A DNA stretch of 64,000 nt, from assembly GCA_034008185.1 (NCBI GenBank), contig CM067081.1:16429821-16493820 (forward strand), in the 5' to 3' direction. The notes below the pieces were generated by a model. That model ran no database searches. It had not been told where the DNA came from and saw only the letters and a list, made by a program, of their open reading frames with translations. Shown here piece by piece: positions 36,601-49,583 of the stretch (positions within the stretch are counted from its first letter, which is position 1; each line of letters opens with the position of its first letter). The position numbers and the translations under genes were made by a program. The DNA comes from Gorsachius magnificus. Lineage: Eukaryota > Chordata > Aves > Pelecaniformes > Ardeidae.

Positions 36601-39600
36601 GATGCACTTACGTTTTTCCACTGACTCTAAAGGAGCTCAGACAAACAGCTTGGATGAGACGCCCAACTCAAGATGCATTAAATTAGTGAAGTCCTATCTT
36701 TAGTAACACAAAGCATGCCAGAAGCTTGCCAAAGAGGTGTTCTCATTTGTCATCAAAATACAAGTATGGGCAGAATGGGCTTTTTTGGTTTGCTATATAT
36801 TTTGTAGAAATGATCCCACCCATAGTTACACAGGGACATATCCCAGGGTGGGCAGGTAAACAGAAAGGTAGTTTGCAATATACTGGGAGTGTTCAGTACT
36901 TAACCTTGACTAGTCTAAACTGATTACATAGGAGATTTAACTGAAAAAAAACCCTGAATTTGAGGTAGATCTTGGAGCTCGACACACAGAACAATATTAG
37001 GCCAGAGTATGCAGTATGTCTGAGCATGAAATATGGTGTATTCATTCACAGAAAAGTAAAGTTCAATTTAGAAACCGTACTTTGAGAAGTGCATTAGCCT
37101 GACCCAGGCAGAGCTGTTCATACTTGCAAGCCACACATCACTCAAACTCTTTGCAATTACTTTCATGCTTGCACTCCTCTCCTGACTTGAGTTGCTAGGA
37201 CTTCTGGGCCAGGGACATGCTGCAGGGTCCTCAGATGTGCCCTTCAGTGAATTGTCCTGCTTTGAATCATGAAAGCTTTCACAAACCCTAAGCTGGAGTG
37301 TTCTCAAACCACTGAAAGACACAAATGTTTTTTTCCCCACTGTTTCCATCAAATTGACAGCACATCCAGGTATCAGCAGCAAGGCAAACTGTGTACCAGT
37401 AGCAGAATTTAAATTCAGGGTTTGTAATGAAGTGAAGGGAATGTTGACAGCAGCTCACGGTCCTCAAATTTTGCAGTGTATCCAGCTACATGTAACCTCC
37501 CATCTTTATGTATGAGGTGTCTGACTGACGTTATGACGGTTGTGGATTCCCCTGTGCTCACCAGAGGGTTGGGGTCACAGAATGGTGGGGCCACACAAGG
37601 CTTGCAGCTCTCACCAGGACCTCCAGGATTTCTGTGTGAGAGTGGATGAGGGACAAGCTAGTGCTCAATGTCAGCCTGCAATGAGACAGGTCTACCAGTT
37701 CAGAAGCAGGTTTCCTCAGCCACCTTGAAGCTGATCGGCCCAGACTCCTACAAGCTGGTTGGTGCTCAAAATTAGCGAGTCAGTACTATCTTGAGCGGGG
37801 AAGGTAAAGCCATTGTGCTTATAGTTTACCAGAGCTGGTGGAAATTGCTAATTTCTGGAAAAGGAGATATGAAAAATATATCCTTAATATAAAATCTGTT
37901 TTTACATGAACAGCTTTTCCATGAGGGCACACAGTACACCCTCTTCACATCTCCTGCACATCACAGAGTAGTCTGTGCATTTGTTTCTCCATTTTAAATT
38001 GTGAGCTTCTGATACCTACTTTGTAAAACACTTTAAGCTCTGTGGATGTAATTTGCTAGCTAAGATCCAGGTATGATTAACCTCACTATTATTCTTTAAT
38101 CCCCAAGAGGTTTGCTGGAATAACTCTTGTAGATTACTTTTGAATGTTTCTGACTTAATTTTCCTGTGTACGCATGTGAATATGCAGGTGTCAGATGTTG
38201 ACTGCAGTATTTGTATGATCAAAATTAGCAGCCACTGTGGATTATTTGGTTCATCCGCCCCTTCAATGTATAAATCAGAAGCTGAGTGGGGAGCACTGGC
38301 TGCCATGATCCCAGTTGTGGGAAGAACAAGCATAGCAAAGATTTACTTAGGAGTCCAAAACCTAATTAAATGAGCGGCTGGAGAGGGAAGAATAAAACAG
38401 CTATGGGGTGAAAATAAAGAAAGTGTTTTAAAAGTCTGCCCATACTCCAGTGAATAGCTCTAGTTCAAAACATAAAAAGGATGCTTTGGTTTACAAGCAT
38501 ATGGCATGCTTGTTCAACTTAGAGGCATTAAATCTGCAAAAATTAAGTAAATATTCTGGCAGCTTTATTAAGCATTCTACTTTCTCTAAAAAGGCATATC
38601 CTGGATTGGACTCATTTCAGAGACAGGTTCTCAGGCTTTACCAAAGGCACAAAATGTAGTAATTATATTACCCAATTGATGGAGCTACCATCACTTCCCT
38701 TGGGAGGCTTTTCATAGTCTGGTAGACCTCACTAGAAGGAAAATCACACTAAAGCATCAGGCTGAGATTCAGTCTACTCTTCCATTTCTTTTTTTTTCTC
38801 TTCCTCACCTTCCAAATTAATGCAAAATATTCTTACAGTCAGCAGCACTGAGGTATAGGATGTTGGATTTCCTACACTGAGTTGTCTTTTTCTTGTTTTT
38901 TGAGCCTTTGGGGTTAAATTATAATAAGTCCTAGTGCATTTCCTTTGACAGAATCAATCAGGACCTTAGCTGCTGCAGTGACCAGCTGCTTAACTGCTGG
39001 CCAGGAAAACCCTCTACCTTCAGTTCAGCATGTGGACTCCTGTGTGCAGTGCAAGGAACATATAAGCATGTAAGGAGGGAATTTTCAGAGAAAACAGTGA
39101 GTTAAAAAATCATATGGTTAATAGGAGAGGACCCCTCATGAATCCCTACCTTTTAAAAGTAATAGATATCCAGCTGCACTTGGCATTCCCAGTCAATGCA
39201 TCCTCTTTGGCTGCTGGAGCTTGATCCAGGTCAACACTTTACCATGAAGGACCTCAAATACTATTGCCAATGTGGCCCATAGATGTGGTCTGTGCTCTCT
39301 CTCCTTTCCCATCATCTCTGCTGGGGCATACTTGAATAATCCATGCCTTGATCTCTGCCTATGCTCCCATGTTTCCTTCCAGAGAGAAGGAAAGCAGAGT
39401 GTACATCCCCATCAATAGCTGTCCTAAGTCACTGAGCTCTCAGATTGAACCTGCTCCAAGAGATCTACTTGGCAGTGTTTCGTGAGGACAGGAAGGGCGC
39501 TGATAATGTTTACCCTCAAAAGCAGTCCATAGTGGGGCATTGAGCCTGTGATGTGAGCTCTGAGCAGCTCAGCAGAGACATGTTGCTGGTGGGTTGGAAC

Positions 39601-40600
39601 AACTGCACAGGCACAAACATATGCGCCTAATGGGTGTTGCTGTCAGTTTAGGCTCTAGGCTACTGTGAAGTTAGGCTGTAGCTGGGCAGAGGGCTTGAGG
39701 ACTGAAATGGTGCTTAGACAGTCTAACATGTCTCCAGAGAGACCTGAAACCTGTATCGGCCATGGGACAGGTGTCTGGTTTCCCAGGACTGAGGCAAAGT
39801 TCTCTAGAGCAGAAAGAAAAATATGTAATTTGAGGGAGAAGGGGGATTTACATTGATGCAAGAAATTGAAATGACCTCTTTTTTTTTTTTCAAAAGCACT
39901 GAAACAGAGTAGTCAAGTAGGTCCTACAAAGAATTTTGTTGGTGGTGTGAAGATTGCATGACTCCACATGTTATAGTTTTATTCTTGGATCTGCAGTCAA
40001 GCAGCACTGTCTGTGGTCTGTGGTGACACCTGGTTGCCATGAAGCCAGTGGGGAAACTCGAGGTGACCCCAGAGGATGAGCAGCCTTGAACATGGGAACC
40101 ATGAGCGAGATCAGGTCTGCTGACCTGTCTGCTACTGAATCTCTGGCAGTGTTGAGTTACAGGTACTTTGGAAGAATATACTAAGTGTAAAATATTCAAT
40201 TTCTAGGGCAATACCTTGTAGCCAAGATAGTAAATCAGTCAGTCATCACTTTTTGTGTTTAACCATGGTTTCAGATTCTTTAGGTACATTTATCTCATTA
40301 TATGAGGTATTACATTGATTTTTCAGATATGGAAAACCCACGTCCTCAGCCTTGGAGACAAAATGATTTCACACTTCTGTCTCTTTTTCACTGGGATCCA
40401 GGTGATACTTTGTGCTGTTTTCAGAGGGAAATATATTTTTTCAAGGTCCAGAATGCAGTTTTGTCATAAGCCTTCTGAACTAAACAACTTTTGCTTTCCA
40501 AACCCCAATGGCTCATCACCAAAACCCACAGCATGCCCAGAGTTCTATGAAGTTTGCTTCTTTCCATTTAGCACTTAGCATGTGAGCTGGAATGGGAAAT
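24670..40600. other. Long A/T-rich non-coding sequence
   Basis: Sixteen kilobases with many stops on both strands and no recognisable coding family, RNA gene or LINE/LTR block. Short homopolymers and A/T runs occur, for example an A12 run near 24321 (just upstream) and a T tract near 39883. Diverged transposons too old to see by eye may be present. Confidence 0.5.
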
Positions 40601-41150
40601 ACAGCAGGTGTGGAGCCCCCAGCCAGGCTGGCAGGGTTGCAGAGATGCATGTCAAGTGTACCAATGCATGCTGACCTGCACCAGGTTTTGCACAGGTCCT
40701 GACGCAGGCTGGGAGGTAACGTGCCTCGGTCCTGGTCACTGCTTCTCTCCCGGGGCAATTCGGTGCGTGCTTGTGAAACACCACCGAGGGGATGTCGCTG
40801 GCTGGGAGGGTGTGAGAACATGGCAATGGACACAGCTGTTTCCCTCATTCCATGTGCAGAATATTTTCCTTTCTTGTTTACAGCGCTATAAATTGTTTTG
40901 TAGTCGGACCTTTGTTCTGGGTGCAGCTCAGCCTTGAGCTGGCTTTGCTTGTTTGTTTCCGTTCCTGCTCCGTTTCCTCTGCCTGCCTCCCGGCATGACT
41001 AACACCGTCTGTGCCGCTTCCCTTGTCGCCGCGGCTTCCCCTCCGTGCTCCGCCAGGGATGCGGGAGCTGCCGTGCTGCTCCTCCGTGTGCTGCCACGGA
41101 GCGACCAGCTCAGCGTGGAGCAGTGTGGGACAGCGTGCTAGCAGCAACTG
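40601..41150. other. GC- and CpG-richer patch
   Basis: The base composition departs from the surroundings, with a CpG cluster at about 41000-41130 (GTCGCCGCGGC, CCACGGAGCG). It could be a small CpG island or a conserved regulatory patch. No gene start is evident. Confidence 0.35.
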
Positions 41151-43132
41151 AAAGGCGGTCGCTTCATGGTATATGGAAGCAACAGACCTTTATTTGTAGT
41201 TAAGCAAATGAAAGCTTTGCTAGGTTTTCCTTTTTTTCTCTCACACTTCTACAAGAAAAATAAGAGGCGTGTTATGAAGAGAAAGAGATCTTGCTAACTG
41301 TGTTACCTGAGGTAATTTCTGGTGGATTAGTATGAGTCCGGGAGATGTAAAGTGGCAGCTGTCTTCATTTGAACCAGATACGAGTTTCCCTTCTTTCACT
41401 TTGTCTTATACTTTGCTGGTCTAGGCCAAGCTTTTTGCTCTGCTATAATTGATACGATACATCTTCTTAAATGACAGCTCACTTCATCATTTCAGGCCTC
41501 CTCGTAGCCCCGCTCGGCACACAGACCTCTGCCGCAGCGCTCCAGCGTCTGCAGCGGTTTTGCTGCCTCTGCAGCTGCCGGCAATCCCTGAGCTTAACTC
41601 CTGGTTCATGGGCTTTCACCCCTTCTCAGAAAGTGCAGAAAATGAACTTGAACCAATTCCCACCGCGGCCTGTGAACAGATACCTGCCAATTTCAGTGGA
41701 TGTTGGAGGGTGACCCTGAGACCTACAGTTCCTCTGGGTACTTGCCTTGCCCAGCTTTGCACCTCAAGTCATCCCACTAACTTCAGGCAAGTATTTAAAA
41801 GCTTTGCTGAATCCATTCTGGGTTTACAGGGAATGTGCTTCAAAGCTTGTGTGGCAATAGAGCAATGGCAGCTCAAAATGCAGGCAAAAAATGGGAAAAG
41901 CAAGAGTTTTGTTCTTTAACAAGTACAGTTCAACAGAATCTAAAGAAACTTGCAAGTGGATTTAATGCAAATTTTGCCAAGTCTAGTGCACGTTTAGCCA
42001 AAAGAGTACTGTTTAAGGAATTTCTGTGTTTTGCTTATTGCTCTGGTACAAATTAAAATGTCAGTAACAGCGTTTTTCACTCCGGACTGTTCCCTGTATC
42101 CTCACAAGGGTGGACATGTGGAGATGGTGTTCCCAGGGCCTGGGACGCCAACTGGGACTCAGAGGACCTGGAACATTTTACAGCTTCATCATGAACATCC
42201 TAAGTGTCCTCTGTCAGCTCCTGCACTCCGTTTCATCACTTATGAAATATGGAGAGCTGTGCCTCTCTGTTTTAGAGAATGCTGTCAGGATAAAGCCTTT
42301 TAATGCTTATGAGGCACCACAGGCAGGATAGTAATTGAAAGCACGTATGTAAATAGCTGTAACCTGTCAAGAGACTCAGATTGGGAAATGGTTTTCACAA
42401 AAATAAATGGGAAAAATCTAAATACAGAGAATAGTTTTCTACTGAATTACACTGTAACAAATTTGATATTGCACGCATCACCTCCACACACAGATGCATA
42501 TGTTGTGTACAACCTTCACAGCAATCATTCTGAATGTACATGTCTTCATGATAAACAAGGGAAAGTAATTTAGGATATTCTCCCTGCATTATCTCAGTCA
42601 TTACTATTGGTAAAAAGTGAGCAAGTCGAGCATTTCCCCAGCTTGTCAACTTTCTGGGAAGCTGGAGCCAGGCCACATTGCTGGGCACGGTGGACAGATG
42701 CAGACTGATGCCCAGGACAGCTTTCACACAGCACCAGTCACAGTGTGCTCCTACTGCACTCCTGCTCTGGGAACCCAGGTGTCCTTGCATGGAGGATCGT
42801 GGAGGAAAACAGAAGTAATATTACCGTACTGGAGACGGTGAGACACAGAGAAAGTACAGGGGAGCAAGAAAAGGCAGGCATGTGTGTGAGTCTAGCCTGA
42901 CTGTATTTACTAGCAATACATCTATACTTTTGTGGAGCAGATTCATGAAACAAGATTTTCAGCTATGTGAGTGGTTAGGGGCTGCTATTTATTTAAATAA
43001 AAGAGGGATTAAACTCTCTGGCTGTCTCCATGCTACTGAATGAAATGTGCCAGGGACTGTTGTTTGGCCAGAGGACATGGCATGGTTCACCTCGCATGGC
43101 TAAAATCTCTCCTCTGTCAGAACAAGGTAGCC
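41151..43132. other. Non-coding sequence
   Basis: A chance-like 156-codon frame (41449-41919, plus) has no domain features. I see nothing else. Confidence 0.5.
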
Positions 43133-43200
43133 TCATCCATCCATCCATCCACCCACCCACTCATCCACCTATCCACCCACCCATCCACCCATCCATTCAT
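43133..43200. repeat. (CATC)/(CCAC)n tetranucleotide repeat
   Basis: Imperfect tetranucleotides CATC, CACC and TATC over about 68 bases. Confidence 0.95.
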
Positions 43201-45240
43201 TGGGAAACACTTCCTGGCACTTGCCATCTCCAAACTGTGCCTGAACATGGTCAGGGAGAGCACTAGCAGGTCTGGGTCAAAACTATTCCAGGGAACATGC
43301 TTGTGACCAAACCCTGGCTGGTTGCAGAGCAGGGCTTAGGCCTACGCTTCTTTATTTGGCTGGGATAGATACATTGGTACCCTATGATACCTACATGGGT
43401 AGGTAATTGGTAGAGATGATTGCTCTGTTCAGTGTTTGTAGTGTGCCTCATTTAGAAAGGTTGAGCTCCATAACTGTAGTGACAGATCTTCATCTCAGTG
43501 TAAAAAAATAAGGAACAAGAAGAATTGCAGGTGTTTGCCCCCTCTCTGGTGTTATCTTCTCAAACACATTCTTGTCTTAGATGCAAGATGGATGAAATTC
43601 AGTCCTATGGTAACAAAGAGTGTATAAACAATCATAATGTAAGGGTCCTGCAATTCCCATTTTTATGGAGCTAAGGCCAGAAACTTCATTAAATTATAGG
43701 AGTGATTCCCACTTTTCTATGAGATATACATGTACTTAATTTCTAGCCTAAGTACCAGGATGCTGAGAGACTACATGTTCTGGAACTAAAAGGTATTTCA
43801 TATCATTTACAGAAAGTTTTATGGCTCTCTCTTGAGTCTGGCTTTATTGAACTTGTGTTGATGACATATGACTTCAATATGAAAAGGATGTGAAGGCAAG
43901 ATGAAAAAATTTTTAAACATCCTTAAACTTTCATAACATAAATATCTGCAGCTTCCTTGGCATGTACAAAATTCAGGAAATGAGGTTATACCAGATGATG
44001 CAGTGCACTTTACAGCCATGTCATGTTAGTTAGCCAGGAATTGGGTTCCCACTACACAGACACTACATAAAACAAACGCTGACCTGGACACCTTCCGATT
44101 TAGGAAAGACCCCGTGCAGCCTGCTGACCAATATAATGAATTGCTGATTACTCATCTTATTCCTGTACTGGTCTGTTAAAATGCTCTGTTGTGGAGGGAC
44201 AGGAGCTTAAATAAATACTAGAATGCAGATGAAAAGGATGGGTAAAAACTACTTGTATTTTAAACAGTGAGGGCACTGTACTGCAGGGCGCTTCTATGCA
44301 TCCCTCAAGAACAAGGATAAGGAACATTTATCCTTATTGATTCAAAATCAACTGCAACTTTAAATTTAAAAATAAATTTAAAAATAATATTAAAATTCAA
44401 GTAGGCTTAAAAGTAATGGCTGTTACCCTTCCTGGCCTAAGCCCAATATCTTGCTTGTATGGAGTATGGTTGCCAGTTACAAATTGTGTAGTGCAAGACA
44501 AGTTTCTAGTACTGGAACATTACATTGCTAAATGTTTTATTTATTATGTTAATAATTTACTTAAATTCTACTACATCCACTAGTTTTATGATATTATGAT
44601 TTAATTTATTCCCTAATTAAATTAACAAAACTTGGATGGGAGAAGGGAAAAGGGCAGAGAAGGTGAGATCAGATCTGAACATAAGTGTAACTCCAGCAAA
44701 GATTTGGGGCTGGAAAGAAAGCATACATCCCACAATCCATACTCTTTTTCACACAGGTAAGTATAAAGATGTATGCTTTATACAAAAAAGGTAGCGTCTG
44801 GACAACTTATGGTATGGACAACATGGAGTGAGGGAAAACTTCTGGCTTGCTTTAAAGATCTTGTTCAGGAAAAACTAGTTTTTGACATCACAAGGAGAAA
44901 AGAAAAAAACTTAATAACTTAGAATTAATTAAGATAAAAGGATAACAAAATATATAAAAATAAACCCATTAGACTTCAAGACAATCAAGATAACCACCCA
45001 GCCTCTCCTGGAGAAGAGGAGGAAGACACCTCTGCTCCCAGCCTTTCTCCACACAAAGATTCCAGGGTGCTGACACCCCAGATAGTGACTGCCACCGTTG
45101 GCGCCCAGAGCAGCACTGGCAGGGGGAGCACACTGCCCAAGAAAAGGAGACACTAAGAAGGTTTTTCTATATAAAATATTTAACAGATATTGAGGTTTTT
45201 CTGTATTAATTTGTGTTTTTAGTGTACAGTGTGGTTCCTC
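43201..45240. other. A/T-rich non-coding sequence
   Basis: Includes an extreme A/T stretch near 44355-44400 and 44530-44630. No gene recognised. Confidence 0.5.
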
Positions 45241-46185
45241 CTAGAAGCTATGCTAAGGCACATGGAGGCCAGGGAGGTAATTCAAGATAATGAGCATGGC
45301 TTCACCAAGGGCAAGTCCTGCCTGACGAACCTAGTGACTTTCTAGGATGGTGTGACAACAACAGTGGACAAAGGAAAACCAATGGATGTCATCTATCTGG
45401 ACTTCTGCAAAGCCTTTGACACAATCCCCCACAACATCCTTCTCTCTAAATTGCAGAGCTATGGATTTGATGGGTGGACTGTTCGGTGGATAAGCAACTG
45501 GCTGGATGGCCGCATCCAGAGGGTAGTGGTCAATGGCTCGATGTCCGGATGGAGACCGGTGATGAGTGGTGTCCCTCAGGGGTCCGTACTGGGACCGGTG
45601 CTGTTTAATGTTTTCATCAATGACTTAGACAGCGAGATTGAATGCACCCTCAGCAAATTTGCAGATGACACCAAACTGAGTGGTGCGGTTGACACACCAG
45701 AAGGACGGGATGTCACCCAAAGAGACCTCGACAGGCTGGAGAGGTGGGCCTGTGTGAACCTCATGAGGTTCAACAAGGCCAAGTGCAAGGTCCTGCACCT
45801 GGGTCAGGGTAACCCCCAGTATCAGTACAAGCTGGGGGAAGAAAGGATCGAGAGCAGCCCTGCCGAGAGGGACTTGGGCGTGCTGGTGGATGAAAAGCTG
45901 GACATGAGCCGGCAATGTGCGCTGGCAGCCCAGAAGGCCAACCGTACCCTGGGTTGCATCAGGAGAAGGGTGGCCAGCAGGTCGAGGGAGGTGATTCTGC
46001 CCCTCTACTCTGCTCTGGTGAGACCCCACCTGGAGTACTGCATCCAGCTCTGGAGCCCTCAGCACAAGAAGGACATGGACCTGTTGGAGCGGGTCCAGAG
46101 GAAGGCTACAAAAATGATCCGAGGGCTGGAGCACTTCTCTTATGAGGACAGGCTGAGGGAGTTGGGCTTGTTCAGGGAGACCTGA
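45241..46185 (+). pseudogene. CR1 reverse transcriptase fragment
   Basis: The RT frame contains [12 protein letters not shown], an in-frame TAG at 45343-45345 (where other copies have a Tyr codon), [25 protein letters not shown], and an intact catalytic FADD (about 45658-45669). Without the stop the longest piece is 277 codons from 45352. Near 46175 about 22 bases present in the 19268-21256 copy are missing, which shifts the frame and gives a stop at 46185. It is not functional. Confidence 0.93.
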
Positions 46186-46530
46186 TTACGGCCTTTCAGT
46201 ACCTAAAGGGGGCCTATAGGAAAGATGGGGAAAATCTTTTTAGTAGGGCCAGCTGTGTCAGGACAAGGGGTAATGTTTTTAAATTAAACAGGGTAGATTT
46301 AGACTGGATATAAGGAGGAAATTATTTACAGTGATGGTGGTGAAACACTGGAACGGGTTTCCCAGAGAGGTAGTGGAGGCCCCATCCCTGGGAACATTCA
46401 AGGCCAGGTTGGACGGGGCTCTGAGCAACCTGATCTAGGTAGCAGTGTCCTTGCTCACTGCAGGGGGATTGGGTTAGATGACCTCTAGGGGTCCCTTCCA
46501 ATCCAAAACATTCTATGATTCTATGATTCT
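45241..46530 (+). mobile_element. CR1 LINE, RT to 3' end
   Basis: A 5'-truncated CR1 copy beginning inside RT ([10 protein letters not shown]...) and ending in the 3' UTR (GGTTAGATGACCTCTAGG...CCTTCCAATCC) and tail ATTCTATGATTCTATGATTCT at about 46509-46530. It belongs to a different CR1 lineage from the copy at 19173, judging by the diverged protein. The solo LTR at 46561 starts 30 bp beyond its tail. Confidence 0.95.
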
Positions 46531-46560
46531 ACTAAGATAATAAACGGGATTACTAGCTTG

Positions 46561-47130
46561 TGTTGTGGTTTAACTCCTGCCAGCAATTCAGCACCACGCA
46601 GCCGCTTGCTCACTTCCCCCTGGTGGGATAGGGAGAGTATCGGAAAAGTAAAAGTGAGAAAACCTGTGGGTTGAGATAAAGACAGTTTAATAATGGAAAT
46701 AAGACAAAGTAAAATAGTAGCAGCAGGGGAAGAGATAAAAATAATGATAATATTATTAATAATAATATACAAAGCAAGTGATGCACAATGCAACTTCTTA
46801 CCACCCACTGACTGATGCCCAGCCCGTCCTGAGCAGTGACCGCTGCCCCCCAGCCAACTCCCCCCAGCTTTTATTGCTGAGCATGACGCCATATGGTCTG
46901 GGATACCCCTTGGGCCAGTTGGGGTCAGCTGTCCTGGCTGTGCCCCCTCCCAGCTTCTTGTGCACCGGGCAGAGCAGGGGAAGCTGAAAAGTCCTTGACT
47001 GGTGTAAGCACTGCTCAGCAACAACTAAAACATCAATGAATTATCAACGTTATCCTCATCCTAAATCCAAAACATGGCACTATGCCAGCTACTAGGAAGA
47101 AAATTAACTATCCCAGCTGAAATCAGGACA
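46561..47130 (-). mobile_element. Solo LTR, ERV-L-like family
   Basis: Third member of the family: TGTTGTGGTTTAACTCC at the left, the conserved GACAGTTTAATAA and GATGCACAATGCAA blocks, CCAGCTGAAATCAGGACA at the right. It is 570 bp in the same orientation as the other two. The flanks GCTTG (46556-46560) and GCCTG (47131-47135) form a 4/5 target duplication. It retains an A/T-rich AGCTTTTATTGCT segment (about 46866-46878; AATAAAAG on the coding strand, TATA-like) before the TGACGC core, which is absent from the other two LTRs. Confidence 0.93.
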
Positions 47131-47135
47131 GCCTG

Positions 47136-48470
47136 TTAAAACATTAATTCTACTAACTATTAAATTCTTGTCTTCAGGTGTTCTCTCCTCTCTGTCCATA
47201 GAAAAATTTTGAGCATAAGAAGGTAAGAGGGTGGTCTTCCCATAAGCTGTATCAACTAATTTCAGAATTACTGACTTGCCTCATGGTAAGAAAGGTGAAA
47301 GAAAAATATGACAGTGCCAGGAAAAATTCAAGGCACAGCAGAATAGAGGAGATAGATAGTGCTTAAAAACTGAGGGTCTTCTTGGAGTTTGTAACAGTTC
47401 TCTGCCTAAATATTACAACAAACTAATTTTGCATAGTTCTAGAAACTGCCAGGATCAAAGCATAAGGTAAAAGAACTTCCAATGAAAAAAAACAAAAAAA
47501 AAAAAACAAAAAAAAAAAGAAGATGAAGAGGTGAAGTATATGAAAGTAATGTTATTTTTTGTACCTGTGCTATGGACATTTCATTAGCTAAACGAGCCCC
47601 TAAGACCAAGTGTTTTTTAAATTCATGCTGCCTTATCAAATTGTGATTCCTCATCTGTGACTTAGATATGTCTTGGATCAGTAACTTTTCAGAATTATTC
47701 TTTACATTATAAATAATGTATCTTAGTTTCTAAAAATACCCTAGCTGTTCAGCAAAGCAACTTAAGTTCCTCAGACTGTAGGGAGCCTATCACTTTTTAT
47801 ATGACCAATTCACACATTGTAATTATTCTTCTTTGCAAGGTTAAGATGTGTTTTATTTCTCTCTGGTGGTATTATGTACTATGATACAAGCTTTGGAGTG
47901 CAGCATTTCAGTTTAAGTAAAAAGCTTTCTTCACTGGATCATTGTAATAAAGCTTTTTCTGTACCTAATTTATGATTCTGCTAGCAGCTCTCTATTCTAA
48001 TTTATTATTATAAAAAGAATAATTTCCTATTAAAATGAGCTTAAAAGAATATAAAGATACGGTTTACTTAGGAGTTCAGCTACATCAGAATGAATTCGTT
48101 TTTGCCAACTTGTTCCCATACAGTTAGTTTGGCTTTTTAAAGTACTCATGCATAGGTGAATTTGTACTTGCCTAGGTACTTCATACCAGTCCTGTAGGTA
48201 GAAACACTCAGGATATCACAGGACATACATTTCCTCTGGAGTAACGTTTTTACAAAGAAACCCACTTAAGCACAAGGGCACATTTTAGGAAATGAGTACT
48301 TAAATTACTTTCTTCAGATGAGTATTTTCAGATCTAAACTTTGTCAATTTAGATTTTGGTAACTAAAAATAGGCTAAGTTTTCAAAAAGACCTAAACACC
48401 AGAAAGTTTGCAGTGAAGTAATTGATCCACTGTAAATGTGTAGCCTTAAGCAAATAATTTAAGAGTTTTT
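47136..48470. other. A/T-rich non-coding sequence
   Basis: An A-rich tract with C interruptions is at 47485-47520. No gene recognised. Confidence 0.55.
47485..47520. repeat. A-rich low-complexity tract
   Basis: About 36 bases of A with two single C interruptions. No LINE or SINE body is seen directly attached. Confidence 0.9.
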
Positions 48471-49238
48471 TGTGTTGGGTTATGTGATAACAAGCTGGTC
48501 CCCATGCACAGAGGAGTCCCCAGTGGGGGGAACCCAGGTAACACCCAGACCAGCTGCTCCTGGGGCATCTCAGGAGCCCCCCAAAGGCTTATCTTCCACC
48601 ATGAAGGATGCTGGGACACAAGGACGGGCCAGTCAGGGGCAATGACCCTGTCACAGACACAAGCCCAAATCCACCCACCCAGGCTGCCTCTGGGAAGCCT
48701 CAGCCCATGGGCTGGGGAACACCCATCACCATAAGCCAAGAGGAGAGGGTCCCCATCACCCCACAGCAGCAGCCTGAGCAGTCACTGCTGGGGGCATGGG
48801 GACCACTATGGGAGGGCAGGGGAAGGGCATTTCAGGATTGCACAGAACTTTTTATGGGTTATTCCAAGAAGGATGGGGAAAGGGAGGATGGAAATGGTTT
48901 GGGGGGGACTGAGTGGGAAAATACTGGCATAAGGAGACAAAGTAGGATGGTTGTATGCAAGCAGGGGCTGGTCAGTGTAACTTGCCTGGCTGCGTGTGGC
49001 CAGCGCAGTCTGTCCTGGCCTCTCACTAAACCCCATTTCTAGTCATTTTCCTGGCTGAGGGGCTCTGTCCTGGGGACGTAAGGGGTGACAGCTCCTGGGG
49101 TGGAACTGGGGGCCAGAGGCCCATGTGTCCATGGTATCAGTGACTGGAGGGACTGAGTTGGCTGCTGGAGGGACCAGAGGGTCCAGGCCAACTGGCAGTT
49201 GGCTGTGTGGTCTGGGGGTCAACTGAGACACCCCTGCA

Positions 49239-49257
49239 TGTGTGTGTGTGTGTGTGT
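49239..49257. repeat. (TG)n microsatellite
   Basis: About nine TG units. Confidence 0.95.
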
Positions 49258-49544
49258 ATGCACCAGATGGACAGCTGTACCAGCAACTGGAGCAGGGCTG
49301 CAGCCTTGCGGGCTTGTATGTCCAGGTGCCAGTAACTGGGGAGACTGGGATCTCAGGGCAGCTACTGGGGAGACTGAGTATCTGAGCTCAGCTGCTGAAG
49401 GAATCCACTTTGCATGATTGTATTCCCCAGCAAGGGACCTTCAGCCTGAGCTGCCAGACAGGAGGACAGGATGAGGCCATTGGTGTTGTTTGTGTCTTTT
49501 GGAGTGCTGTGTTTTCTGTCTGTGTTGACCTGTGTGGCCAGCCG

Positions 49545-49583
49545 TGTATGTATGTATATATGATGTATGTATGTATGTATATG
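49545..49583. repeat. (TATG)n microsatellite, imperfect
   Basis: TGTATGTATGTATATATGATG followed by further TATG units. Confidence 0.9.

Noticed and set aside
41449..41919. 156-codon plus frame
   Set aside because: No domain, signal peptide or splice context; composition is as expected from its slightly GC-richer setting.
44745..44765. CACAGGTAAGTAT, a strong donor-like site
   Set aside because: No acceptor and open frame upstream with exon-like properties.
45098..45118. TTGGCGCCCAGAGCAG resembles a retroviral Lys PBS
   Set aside because: Mismatches after the first 8-9 bases, no adjacent LTR edge and no retroviral frame nearby.
45625..46134. 169-codon minus-strand frame
   Set aside because: Shadow of the plus-strand CR1 RT.
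46521..47024. 167-codon minus-strand frame across a solo LTR
   Set aside because: Spans the CR1 tail and non-coding LTR sequence, with low-complexity Ile runs from the AAT/ATT repeat; no protein family.
48608..49042. 144-codon plus frame in the GC-rich block
   Set aside because: Low-stop composition of GC-rich DNA explains it; no family features.
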